A stretch of DNA of 64,000 bases from Neostapfia colusana (taxonomy: Eukaryota; Streptophyta; Magnoliopsida; Poales; Poaceae): positions 53,473,136 through 53,537,135 of the forward strand of contig JASWHV010000004.1 of NCBI GenBank assembly GCA_030760725.1, in the 5' to 3' direction. The translations under genes were made by a program, and so were the position numbers. The notes beneath the pieces are model-generated. The model made no database searches. It had not been told where the DNA came from and saw only the letters and a program-made list of their open reading frames with translations. Of this stretch, positions 34,853 to 45,138 are shown piece after piece (position 1 is the stretch's first letter; every line of letters begins with the position of its first letter).

Positions 34853-37723
34853 CTAGCCGGCGATCAATTATCCTTTAGTAACCGTCAAATGAAAACACCT
34901 CGGAGCGACGTATTTTGAGGTCGACCGAACACTTCTTCGGCGGGACCGATCGGGCGCATGGTGCTGATCCATTTGCCACCGTTTCCGAGCCAGTTCGAGG
35001 TCATGCGGAGCCTAGCGATCATTCACAGGTGCTGTAGAGCTAATTGGTTGAGTGTTTGGCGGGCTAGAAACCTCGGCTGACGGTGCCGAACTCCAACTGA
35101 GGCCGCCGCATGTTGCCGAGGTATTTCCGGTCACCGGCAGCCCTAGCAAACCCCACAGTCATGTTCCCCGGCCTCCATAACACCCTAGCGGCGAGCCCCA
35201 GCCGGGGCGGCGGCCGGAAACCTCGGTCCGGCGAGCACCAGTTTGCTCCGGCGAGGGGAAACGCGCGGGCGCGGCAAAGCAGCCGGAGGAAGAAGAAGGA
35301 GGCGCGGGCCGCGGCTGTCAGCGGCTGGGAAATTTAATCTGTGATCGGTTGTGGCCCGGATCCGGTGTGCTGGCGTGCTGGAACCATGTGAACGCGGTGT
35401 GGCCCATTTTCTATTGGCTGAGGTTTAAACACGTGGGCCCAGCTGATTTCCCGTAGCAAAATATTTCTAGAGAATGTCCCAACTTTGGAAAATCATATCT
35501 TTATTTAGGAATATCTAAATTGAGTGATTCAAATTGGGTTGGATTCATTTTGCAAAGATCTATCCAAATATGAACTCAAATTTGTATGAAAGACAATATT
35601 AAATAATGGAAAATTCTTTGAACTATTTCTGAAAAAAGAATTATTGAGGGTGTTTGGTTTATCCAAAAATCCTAAAATTTTGCCAGAATTTCTTTAGCAT
35701 ATTGTGGACCTTCTAGCAAATTTTAAGCTTATGTGAAGATATTTTGTGTAGCAATTTTCTAAATACAAAATGATGTGTTCATAAAGGTCCAGAAACATTT
35801 TCAGAAAATGTTGCCCACTTGTAAAATCTATTCCGGGCAACTCATAGCTCCAAAAATCATCGGAAAATTTAGGCAACCTCTCTGAAGCATAATTGAAATT
35901 GTAGTTTACTAAATTGGGCATGAAAATGCACATTACTTCAGAATTAATTCTTTTGAGTAGAAATGCTTAAGGAATTTTTCTGGAGGAACTTCTCAAGTAA
36001 AAGGTCTAAATTTTGGACCAAATTACTTTCATGGGACCAGGAACTCACATGTAAATTATGAGTTCGAGTTGAGCATTAGAACTCCCTGTTCTTATTCTAA
36101 CATGCTTATGTATGTGGGAAAATACATAAGACAATGTAGGGATTATGGAGAACACAATTTGACTCCATATTAGCTACAATTTGGCAAGCTAAATCCCTGA
36201 ATAGAACAGAACCTGCTGTAAAAGTTTTCAAGCCATTGGAGTTCTTGTTCTTCAGTTGCATTCAAATCTTTTCAGCTCACCTCTTATGGTCATTAGGAAA
36301 GTTAGTTAGTGTTTAGCTAAAACACTAAGACCAATTTAGTTCTTTCATAATTCTTTGCACAACAGAGGCAAAACAAGCCATTCTTGGCATTTCCACACAG
36401 CCTCTGCTCCTAAGAAATCCAGTCTTTAATTCTTTCCATCGCATTCTATAAAAATTGTGCATATACATTTCATTAGGATTCACGACGAAGGGTATTCGAA
36501 GGAGCGATTCATTGAAGTGGATCATACTCCGGAGAATCAAGGGTTGATCAGCAAGGATCACTAACTTATTATATATGACTACTCTGCAAAAAAGGCAAGC
36601 TCCGGTTTGCATTTAACAGCTTTTATGTTTTTACTTTGTATTCACTTTTGGTTAAGATATGAAATGTGCATTAGGTCTAGTTGTTTGATACTCCTCTTGC
36701 ATGACCAAATAAACCCAGGTAGTATTGGGTAGGTGTCTTTACATCGTGTAGAACTGCCATGCTTAAGTAAGGTTCGGTAGAAGTCGAGTGGTGAGATGCT
36801 ACTTGCATGATCAGGAACAACAGAGGCATACGGGATTGGTTCAGAAAATGCGCAGCAAGTTAAAGTTGAGACCGGAAGGTTGCAGGGGAAGCAGGACATA
36901 GGGGCCTGGATGCTATAGACCTGTCCGTGTCGGTCAAGGACTGATCTGTATGCATCCCTGTTGAACAAGTTTGAGTTGTGTACCAGACTCATGCTGGCTA
37001 TATGGGACCCAGTAAACCGATGTACCTCAGGAAGCTTGCGTTGAGCCTTTTCGGGTCGCCTCAGGCGAGAGGGCCGGTGTGCAGTATGTGGGTAACATTC
37101 TCATGACATCTCATGTTGGTAGGTGCACCATGAGAGTGGCTACTGTACGGGGCAACTTGATCGATTCAACGGGTGTGAAACGGGAGAAAGGCTGCCACGT
37201 ACGACGTCAGTGATGGTTGCTGTAGGGAACATCGAGTACTGGCATACGTGTCGTGTAGTCCGGGTGTTATTGATTCGAAACACAGTTGCTCACGGAATGG
37301 ACCAGGCATACTTGTTCTCAAAGTCGTGATGTAGTAAGAACTTGCATGGAAAGGAACTAATCACATTGGTTTGAAAGATGATACTAGCATTGTGATGATA
37401 CTTTGCATGAATAGACTAGTGCAAACTCGATTCGTTTACACCATGAGCAAATTACATCGGGGGAAAGCGTTTCTTATTTGATTGTGAACTCCCGATGTGG
37501 CGTGCCCAAGGTTACTATTAATTTGCTGCAAATAATACTTGAAAATAAGGATTCACTTTTAGGCGAGTTGTTATGCATTATGTCATCCCACTTTATGTTC
37601 ATAACCTCATGTAGAGTTTCATGACTATGGTGACGGTTAAGTCTTGCTGAGCGTTATGCTCACGAATGCTATCCGATTTGTTTTGCAGGAATGACTTCAT
37701 GCTTATGAAGGGATGCCTATGAG
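34853..37723 (+). repeat. 3' LTR of element B, piece 3 (3'-truncated)
   Basis: Begins with the right CTAGC duplication. Matches 8099 onward of the 5' LTR from 35161; 34858-35160 is the only copy of that part in the window. GC-AG intron donor near 36597, hairpin TGAGC-GTTAT-GCTCA at 37648-37662; the palindrome near 37271 is damaged. It stops at GCCTATGAGA where element D's LTR begins. Confidence 0.85.
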
Positions 37724-37956
37724 ATCTTGGAGATAAACCTTAGAGACAAAGCTTCTAGAAGAATCTTGGAGATAAACCTTAGAGATAAAGCTTCTAGATG
37801 AACCTTATAGGTAAAGCTTCTTGATAACCTTAGAGATAGAGCTCAGAGATAATGTTTTGGAGATAAAACACCCTGCATCCAAACTGAGTAGGAGATTTCA
37901 TCTCTTGGAGATAGAGTCCTTCTCCTCCTCCAAACTGAGTAGGAGATCTCCCCCCT

Positions 37957-37964
37957 TATAAATA
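37957..37964 (+). promoter_or_regulatory. TATA box of LTR D
   Basis: TATAAATA after CCCCCT; the same box is at 48662-48669 in the 3' LTR. Heat-shock-element-like repeats lie upstream. Confidence 0.75.
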
Positions 37965-38187
37965 CAGCCTTTTCTGGCCACCACCCCCGCCAAAACAAGC
38001 CTGTCGCTCCCTGCTGCCAAGCCCTGGGGGCAACCCCTTTGTTGCTGCCTTGGCCGCTGTTGAAGCTCTGCCCTGCCTCGCTGTCACCTGAGAAGAACAC
38101 CCCTGCTGCCAAGCCCTGGCCGCAGCCCTATTCTTCTCCAAAGAAAAACCCCAGCTGCTGCCATTTCAAGGGAAAAAGTCCAGCTGC

Positions 38188-39879
38188 ATGGAGGAGTGGA
38201 GGAAGAAGAGAGGTAGGTCCCCGTCACCCCTATTACCACATTTCTGCTGTTGCTACGCACCCGTTTTTCTCCACCCCCTGCGAGCAGGAACTTCTGCACG
38301 TGGGTAGACCACGTTTCGGTTAAGTTTTGACGGTGGAATTGATCTACAACTTGAGTTAAGATCATAACCACGTTCACACTTAATTCCAGCAGCCTCATTC
38401 ATCGTAAAACCCCATGAAAGCTCACTTAAACTTGCAAGGACACGTGCAATCTGATTACTATAAGCTGCACTATAGGATTTGCATTCATCTACCTCATTGC
38501 ATCTTGAGTAAAGTTTGTGCATGACGTCTGATTGCTGTACTATCTGTGTGTACGTGGTCGCTAGTAGAAGGACACGCTCAAGAGGTTTTCTACGAAGAAC
38601 TACAGCACCAAGAGTTCGAGACGCTTGAGCAACACAAACCGCGGGAGCAAGGCAAGTGCCGCTTGACAATGTTGACCTATGTTTTGAAACTGTTTTGCTT
38701 GTGGAAACTGCATGCCCGTGTCAACTTGATGGGAAACCCTTTAGTAGGAGTTTACTATCTTTGTTAGCTACCCTTGTCGCCGGGAAACATGTTGAGTTGG
38801 GTATGGTCGATTTTTCTCTTTTGCATCGCATAACTTACGGGATTCGGGAAAACTGAAATAAACGTGGTTAGCTACTGCACTCATAAAGATTAAAGATGAC
38901 GAGAACATGATGGTGTTAATGAGCACAGAATCGGGAAGATCTAGGCAAACTTGGTTCGTGGATTTTGCTCAATGAGATGGTGGTTTGCTTGCCGTAGATC
39001 TAAGGACCGGTTCAGGCAAGAACATGCTAGGACAACAGTGCCACAACAAGGCCAAATATGGATGAGGCTTAGCTGACTAATTAGGTGTGTTGCTAGCTTG
39101 TTATGGACCATTGGATGGTGCGGGGAATGGGAGTCGAGGATGACTGCCCTGGGAACTGCATGGCACAGGAGGGGGCCCGTGGGTGGGAGAATGGAGATTC
39201 GAGCCTGCCGGAAAAACCTCAGTGGGTCCGTACATTCTAGTAACCTCTTTGTAAAGGCTATTTTGTCATCTCTTGGCCATACACCGACGGTAGTGTAGTG
39301 GCATCGTGCAGGTTTTCTGTAGTCGGCGACGGGTGACGAAATCACGAACTTGTGAGTAAAGTGGTGCCACCTCTACAGAGTGTAAAACTATCATGATAGC
39401 CGTGCTTCCAATTACAAGCACCATGCTAACTTCCATGATTAGAGGCAAAACTTGGGACGGTTATTTTGGGTATGGTTGTGGTATGGTCATTGGGACTGGT
39501 TTTGGGACAGTTTGGTAATGAAAATGAGTTTGGATTCGGTTATATGAATATGTGTTGTTCATGAACATTTATGAGTATGAGATGCACTTAAGAAAGAGTA
39601 TTGGCTGGTTGAGTCTTGAATAATGATGAATTATGATGGAGGGATGATGATTTACTTAGTTATGTTGGGATTTAACTCACCTATAGATAGTTGCTGTTTT
39701 TATCATGATTGTGAAATAAAACTTGCTTGCTGCAATGAAACCGTTTATTCCCTACCTTGTTGTAAGCTACAAGTCATACTTTCCCGCACTTGCTGAGTAC
39801 GACATGTACTCACCCTTGCATTCCCACAAATAATTCAGCTACAGGAGAAGAATGCTTCGAAGGGCAGGTGGAGTACTAG
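38188..39879 (+). CDS. Three-exon acidic mini-gene in LTR D (47 codons)
   Basis: Inferred model with a start: ATG 38188 (MEEWRKKR) to 38212, donor AGAG|GTAGGT; exon 2 38568-38651 after CTAGTAG, reading GHAQEVFYEELQHQEFETL and on to REQ; GC-type donor AAG|GCAAGT at 38652; exon 3 39845-39879 after GCTACAG, reading EECFEGQVEY then TAG. Both introns split a codon after base 1, so all three exons join in one frame. The product would be a 47-residue acidic peptide. LTR E has a closely similar pair of exons (VYDELQQ..FETQEQ, then ..VEH/VEY and stop). In the D 3' LTR the ATG is AAG. Function unknown; it may be a splicing module and not a protein. Confidence 0.5.
39388..39420 (+). other. LTR D palindrome plus GTGCTT/AAGCAC hairpin
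   Basis: CTATCATGATAG is a perfect 12-bp palindrome (39388-39399). It is followed by CCGTGCTTCC and a hairpin GTGCTT, 8-nt loop, AAGCAC. Located in the GC-AG intron. Confidence 0.55.
39794..39812 (+). other. Hairpin before the 3' splice site, LTR D
   Basis: TGAGTAC-GACAT-GTACTCA, 7-bp stem with a 5-nt loop, about 32 bases before the exon 3 acceptor. Confidence 0.55.
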
Positions 39880-40150
39880 GCATGCGCACCACCATCAACA
39901 TGCCTGTGGAGTCGGAGTTGGAGCCCCATCATCTTTAGTTATTTTCCTCTGTCATTTAGAGTCTTCCGCTGCAGAATAAGTTAGATACTATGATTGAGAC
40001 ATTGAGTTATTGTAATAAGGTACTTAAACACTATTTGTATGTGGTTATATTCTGAAATTTAGTTTGTGAAGTACGTATGTATGTGCGATGAACATCCTAG
40101 GCACACATGCGCATTCACTTGGTTCATTTTCAGAATCGGGTGTCACAAAT

Positions 40151-40163
40151 TGGTATAAGAGCC
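40151..40163 (+). promoter_or_regulatory. Primer binding site of element D
   Basis: TGGTATAAGAGCC, three bases after the LTR end; one change from the initiator-Met complement TGGTATCAGAGCC. Confidence 0.85.
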
Positions 40164-40419
40164 AGGTTGACTGTAGGACGCAATGCTAGGTTGAATGGAC
40201 ACTCTAAAACACATAGGAACACCCCTCTAAACTTTTATTTTCGAAATCTGCTTGCTGCTGCACTTTATTTGTCAACTTAGCCACCGCAAAGTGCTATTTT
40301 CAGCCCCTCTTTCTTCTTTTCTTGTGGACAGCCACACCCTCTGTCATCTTGCCTAATAGCTGCTGAAAATTTTGGATTGATTTACCTTCTTCTCTATGGT
40401 TCTCATGTCTTCTCTATAG

Positions 40420-41397
40420 ATGCCGGTCGCTAGGAGCACGACACGTATGAGAACTCGTCCACCGCCACGTGGAAGTGCACTTAACACCATTGAGGTGTCT
40501 GATGGACCATATTGGGAGGAGGTAAAGATGGAACCTCATGATGAAGATGAAGTCAATAGCTCTATGCATGAGGAAGAGGATCCGGAAGAGGTGGAACCAA
40601 TCGAAGATGACATGGAAGACGACCCACAAGAAGAACAGCACTGGTACGCACCTCAGGAGGAATATCACGCGGGCTTACACCCAGCAGAGCCCCACGAAGC
40701 TACATCGGAAGAAGATGAATCCGAAGAGGAGCCACCCCTTCTGAGGCTGAGAATGAAGGTGATGAGCGGGCCATCCATTCAGTTCAAGAATTCCAGTCCG
40801 ACGGGATGGAGGGAGGACACATATCCAGGGAGCTTAAAGAGTTTCTTGATTGCTGCAGTTTATACCCGGAGTACCTCCTTAAGAAAGTCCCTCATCTCGG
40901 ACATGAAGAGTGGAAGGATGAAGTAACCATCCTATCTAACGGTAGGGTTGTGACCTGGCATTTCGCACCCACATGGAGAGCTACAAGGGTAGAAGCTGTT
41001 GATGATCTTGCAAGGGATCCACTCACTCGACTGTGCTTCACTTTCCGTGGGCAACTTGAGAACACTACCTTTGAGCTGCACCCGTATCGGAAGAATGGTA
41101 CAAGGGAGATCATTGGACCCCATGGAGGAGATCTTTCCAACCCACAACCTGCTGACAAGTCTTAGAGGTTGCTCGTGGAGTTAGGAAACCGCTATGCAAG
41201 CGCACAAGAAGAGATCTGTTACCTCCGCAAGAAATTGTACTTGCTGGAAAAAACAAGAGGAGACTCGTTCCAACACGGGGACAAATAGAGCACCAGCGTC
41301 ATCTACTCATACATGGACTGCCGACTCACCTTGGTGTGCACCCATGCATGGACCACCTCCATCGCTCGGCGAGAACAGCACTGGTTCTCACGATTAA
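40420..41397 (+). pseudogene. Extra ORF upstream of gag in element D, frameshifted
   Basis: ATG 40420 directly after TTCTCTATAG. Part 1 (40420 to about 40800) has a basic start (MPVARSTTRMRTRPPPRG) then a long Glu/Asp-rich stretch (EEEDPEEVEPIEDDMEDD). A frameshift near 40800 moves to a second frame (40806-41165: EGGHISRELKEFLDCCSLYP ... TFRGQLENTTFELHPYRKNG), a TAG at 41163 and a coiled-coil-like piece (YASAQEEICYLRKKLYLLEK). A further shift leads to THTWTADSPWCAPMHGPP and a stop at 41397. Element C has an ORF in the same place with coiled coil then TWTPDSP. Family unrecognised; likely a lineage-specific accessory protein. Confidence 0.6.
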
Positions 41398-41620
41398 GTT
41401 TACATTCCCCATTGAATAAAATTGTAATAGCAACACTTAGATCATAGTAGCTTGAATAAGAGTGGTGTGCTGAATTTTTATGATGATTACTTATGTTTGT
41501 GTGCTTGGTGTGAGTTGTGGGATGCTTCGGCGAATGTCCACATCCACACATAGTAGAGAGATGTGAGATGCTTTTGTCACTTGTTCACATCCTCATATAG
41601 GCTGATATTAGTAAAAGAAG
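41398..41620 (+). other. Spacer downstream of the extra ORF, element D
   Basis: Noncoding AT-rich sequence. Where gag should follow, protease-like coding starts instead near 41650; the gag deletion junction lies between about 41600 and 41680. Confidence 0.5.
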
Positions 41621-41649
41621 TTGCTTAGTTCTTACACCTTGATGCATAT

Positions 41650-41878
41650 AGTTGAGAAATCGCTTCTTTCAATTCTGAATTCTATTCCGAGAGTAAGCAT
41701 TAACATAAGGGGGGTAGACCTTCATGCCAACCTTATTGTCTTGGATTCCCACGGGATTGATATAATACTTGGAATGGACTGGTTAAGCAAGTATAATGAA
41801 GTGATTCAATGTGATAAGAGGGTCGTGCAGTTGACGAGTGAGCACGGTAATCGTATCAAGTTCGAGGCTGTGACGCCC
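41650..41878 (+). pseudogene. Protease C-terminal remnant of element D
   Basis: Reads DLHANLIVLDSHGIDIILGM then DWLSKYNEVIQCDKRVVQLT, the conserved end of the retropepsin domain (compare NLIVIDSQVIDIILGMDWL in element C). The catalytic DSGA part is missing with gag. Coding is then cut by the solo LTR at 41879 and resumes at 45139. Confidence 0.85.
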
Positions 41879-42169
41879 CGGTTCTGTGGAAAAACCACGG
41901 AACCCGGACTGATGCATATGTGTGCCCAAGATGTTCATCACACATACACATGTAATCCACAAACTGAATTCAGAATAATACCATGAATAACAGGGTTTAA
42001 TTACAATGTCTCATGAGTCTCTAACTCATTCTAGCAGCGGAAGTCTTATTCTAGCAGCGGATGTCTTTATTCTAGCAGCGAAAGTCTTCTAAACTATTGC
42101 AGAAGCAAACTAAGCACATCAGCGGCTCCATCTCTTACTCCACAGGCAAGTTGACGGTGGATCACACGC

Positions 42170-43535
42170 CTAGTACTCCACATGGTCTTCGAAGTACTCT
42201 TCTCCTGTTGCTGATGATGAAGTAATAATGCAAGTTTGAGTACATGACGTACTCAGCAAGTGCAGGAAAATATGATATGTAGCTCACAGCAAGGTAGGTA
42301 TAAAAAGGCTCATTGCGGAAAGCAAAGTTTATTTCACAAAACATGATAAAACAGCAACTAGCTTTAAGTGAATGTAATCCCAACATTTATCCAATTAAAA
42401 CATCAACATACCTCCATCATGTTCCACCTCTTTTCATGTCTCATCAGACATTCATCTTTCTCACCTTTTTCTTATGCTCATGAATACCATCTCGTATTCA
42501 TTACCATTTCATCTCATATTCAATTTCCATCTCATAACCGAGATCAAAGCTCATTATCATGACTCAACAGTCCAATCTAATTACCAAGACTCAATTGTCT
42601 CGAAACCAAACCTCAATGACCAAATCATAACCAAACCAATGAGATCCCAATAACCAAAACCGAACCATCCCATCTAATCATGGAAGTTGACCAGGTGCTT
42701 GTGACCGGAAGCACGGCTATCATGATAGTTTTATACTCTGCAGATTTTGCACCACTTTACCCCCAAGTTTGTGATTTTTTCACCTGTCGGCGACTGCAGA
42801 ACCTCCATTATACCAGTACACAACCGTCGGTGTATGGCCAAGAGATCACAAAATAGCCTTTACAAAGGGTCTACTAGATGTATGGACTCACTAAAGTTTC
42901 ACCAGAAGGCTCGAATCACCATTCTCCCACCTACGGTCCCCCTCTTGTGCCATGCAGTTCCCAGGGCAGTCCTCTCTCGACTCCCATTCCCCGCGCCTTC
43001 CACAGTCCATAACAATCTAGCAACTTACCTAATTAGTCATCTAAGCCGCACCCATACTTGGCCTTGTGGTGGCACTGTATTTCTGGCATGTGCTCGCATG
43101 AACCGGTCCTTAGATCTACGGCAAGTAACCACCATCTCATTCTACCACATCCACGAACCAAGCTTGCCTAGATCTCCCTCCGATTCATGTTCATTATCAA
43201 GTCCTCATTATCATCGTTCAGTGCAGTAGCTAGACACAATCTATTGCTTCCCATATCCAGTAGATTAGCGAAGCAAAAAGCAAAACGACCATACCCGACT
43301 CATAAACTTCCCTGGCGACAAGGGTGGTTAACAAAACTAGTAAACTCCTATAAAAGGGTTTCCCATCAAGTTGACTCAAGCACACAGACCTTTTTGCAAA
43401 CAAAACAGTTCCAAAAACATGGGATCAATATGGTCAAGGGGCACTTGCCTTGTTCCTGTGGCTCTGCTGGTTGTTCACGTGTCTCGAAGTTCGGGTGCTG
43501 TAGTCCTTCGTAGATAGCTCCCTGAGCTTGTCCTT
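42170..43535 (-). CDS. Split acidic mini-ORF in solo LTR E (exons 2 and 3)
   Basis: Minus strand. An upstream exon ends at 43856 (AAG|GTAGGT). Exon 2 is 43535-43449 after GAGTAG, reading GQAQGAIYEGLQHPNFETRE and on to EPQEQ. GC-type donor AAG|GCAAGT, intron 43448-42205. Exon 3 is 42204-42170 after CAACAG, reading EEYFEDHVEY then TAG. The junction glycine is split after base 1. Copy 62277-64000 has the same exons with one codon fewer in exon 2 and one more in exon 3, so length changes keep the frame. No ATG found upstream in frame; exon 1 has a stop with the favoured donor. Confidence 0.45.
42702..42728 (-). other. LTR E palindrome plus hairpin
   Basis: CTATCATGATAG (42717-42728), then on the minus strand CCGTGCTTCCGGTCAC, with GTGCTT pairing to AAGCAC. 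Same arrangement as LTR D. The 3'-splice-site hairpin TGAGTAC-ATGAC-GTACTCA is at 42237-42255. Confidence 0.55.
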
Positions 43536-44055
43536 CTACTCACGATCACGCATATACAAGGTTCACAGCAATCAATTATCATGCACAAACTCTACTCAAG
43601 ATGCAATGATGCATATGCATGCTAATCCTATGGTGCAGTTTAGTTTGTAGGTGCTCTTGCATGGCTTGCAATGGTTTTATGATGAACAAAGGTGTACGGA
43701 TCAAATGTGGATGTGGTAATGATCTTGACTTAAGATCTAGATCAAACCGATCAACACGTGATCTATCCACATGAAAAGCTTCTGTTCGAAGGGATGGAAG
43801 GAAACATATGCAAAGAAAACCGCGATCTCATCGTAAGGTGATAATGGAGACCTACCTTACTTCCTTTGGGTCCTTCCTTCTAGCAAAAACGGATCGTCGG
43901 CTCTCCTCCGGCGATGGCGATCGTGTCTGGGCTCGTCGGTGGTCCCTCCGGTGGTCAAACTCTGGCGAAGGGGTTTAGCTCGGCGAGTTTGGGGGCTAGG
44001 GCTTCTAAGTCGTTGACTTGAGAATAGATGGTACGGCCAAGGGTGTTTCGGGTTC

Positions 44056-44063
44056 TATTTATA
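44056..44063 (-). promoter_or_regulatory. TATA box of LTR E
   Basis: TATAAATA on the minus strand, downstream of the G-box array and upstream of a GC-rich first exon ending at 43856. Confidence 0.7.
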
Positions 44064-44276
44064 AGAGGAAAATGAAGAGTCCTACTCAGATTGGATTTCA
44101 AATAAGAGTCATATTCAAATTCTTTTTTGAATCATGACAACTTATCTCCAATCGATTTGGTGCAGTAACATCATGGAAATCGTGTCGGTTTCCTCCCGTA
44201 TCGGGTATTCCGCGCATACAGGAGAAAAAACTGCTTAAGATCTCGTCACCTCCGCGGTGATGAGCTCCGGAGGCTC

Positions 44277-44979
44277 CACGTGTCTAGCATAGGTCGGGCC
44301 TCCCTTTTCTGCAGAGGCGGGGTCCGATTGTGCCGCATGTCAGGTGGGTGGGACCTCCCCTCTCCTCGGAGGTGAGCTCCGCGTGCGCCACGTGTCAGTG
44401 CCGGACCTCCCCTTTCTTCCAAGGTGGCTCAAAGAGTGCCACGTGTCAATGTCGGACCTCCCCTCTCTTCGGAGGTGGCTCCGGAAGTGCCACGTGTCCT
44501 AGCAGCGGCGGATCTCCTTTCTTCTCAGAGATGAGCTCCGAGGTCGACATGTGTCCAACTACATCAGACCTCTCTTCTCCCCGGTGGTAAGCTCCGAGAA
44601 CGACACATGTCAAGCAGTGTCGGACCTCCCGGAGGTGAGCTCCGAGGATGATACTTTTCCATCGGGACCTTCTCCTCGGAGGCGAGCTCCGAGGATGACA
44701 CGTGTTCAGTAGTGTTGGACCTCTCGGATGTTAGCTCCGAAGGTGGCACGTGTCCTGCGGGTTGGATCTCCTGCTTCTCTGCAGTGACTAGCTCCGCAGG
44801 CAACACGTGTCCTACGGGGCTGGCCTCGCTCCTTCGCAGAGGCTAGCTCCGGGAGCAACACGTGTCCCACGGGGTCGGACCTCGCCCCTTCCGCAGAGGC
44901 AAGCTCCGAGCCTGCCACGTGTCTGGCGGTGCCGGACCTCTCCCCACTACGCAGGGATGAGCTCCAAACATGCTACGTG
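44277..44979 (-). promoter_or_regulatory. Tandem G-box (CACGTG) array in U3 of LTR E
   Basis: A degenerate tandem repeat, period about 51-57 bp, each unit with GAGCTCCG-like sequence and a CACGTGTC box. Perfect CACGTG at 44277, 44389, 44440, 44491, 44699, 44747, 44804, 44859 and 44916; CATGTG-type variants near 44548 and 44603, TACGTG near 44973. CACGTG is the plant G-box/ABRE core bound by bZIP and bHLH factors. It lies upstream of the TATA box, so a promoter role is likely; binding is inference. Confidence 0.7.
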
Positions 44980-45138
44980 GCCAGCAGGCCGCGGGAAGTG
45001 TCTACAACGCTCCTCGGCGAACTGGAACTGGCTCTTTTTAGCTATTTTTTTATTCCTTCTTTGTTTCTACTTATTTTAAAATGTTTCTCTATATGAAATA
45101 TGAATGCATGCATGAATTACGAAATTGAGGGTGTTACA

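Larger units (their letters stand above)
8099..37723 (+). mobile_element. Element B: Ty3/gypsy chromovirus, interrupted by element C and a solo LTR
   Basis: 5'-truncated 5' LTR (8099-10970), primer site, leader, gag-pol in one frame (12509-16972), polypurine tract, then a 3' LTR in three pieces: 17037-17721, 30340-30826 and 34858-37723. The two gaps are filled by element C and by the family-A solo LTR, each flanked by a 5-bp target duplication. Piece 3 matches 8099-10660 of the 5' LTR, which proves the pieces belong together. Its last roughly 300 bp are missing; it is fused to D's LTR at 37723/37724. Confidence 0.88.
37724..40147 (+). repeat. 5' LTR of element D, 5'-truncated
   Basis: Begins inside a tandem repeat block of about 25-40 bp units (AGATAAAGCTTCTAGAAGAA) also seen at 48249-48485, so the first ~120-300 bp of the LTR is missing. 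TATA box 37957-37964. Ends AATCGGGTGTCACA before the primer site. Contains the only mini-ORF copy with an ATG in frame. Confidence 0.85.
41879..45138 (-). mobile_element. Solo LTR of family E (3260 bp), reverse orientation
   Basis: On the minus strand it starts TGTAACACCCTC and ends GGGGCGTCACA. Flanks are GAGGC (41874-41878) and GAGAC (45139-45143), a 5-bp duplication with one later change. Contains, in LTR orientation, a G-box array, a TATA box (44056-44063), exon 1, the split acidic mini-ORF, palindrome and hairpins. A second copy begins at 62277. Inserted into pol of element D. Confidence 0.9.

Noticed and set aside
38039..38323. Plus- and minus-strand ORFs in 37843-38400 and 48479-49230
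   Set aside because: They overlap the GC-rich first exon of LTR D in several frames, differ between the two LTR copies, and have no domain.
42029..42085. Three short AGCAGCGGAAGTCTT repeats as a regulatory array
   Set aside because: Small local repetition within LTR E, less regular in the second copy; no further support.
44277..44979. CRISPR-like array of regularly spaced repeats
   Set aside because: Eukaryotic LTR promoter; the repeats are degenerate, no unique spacers, and the same wording is in another LTR.
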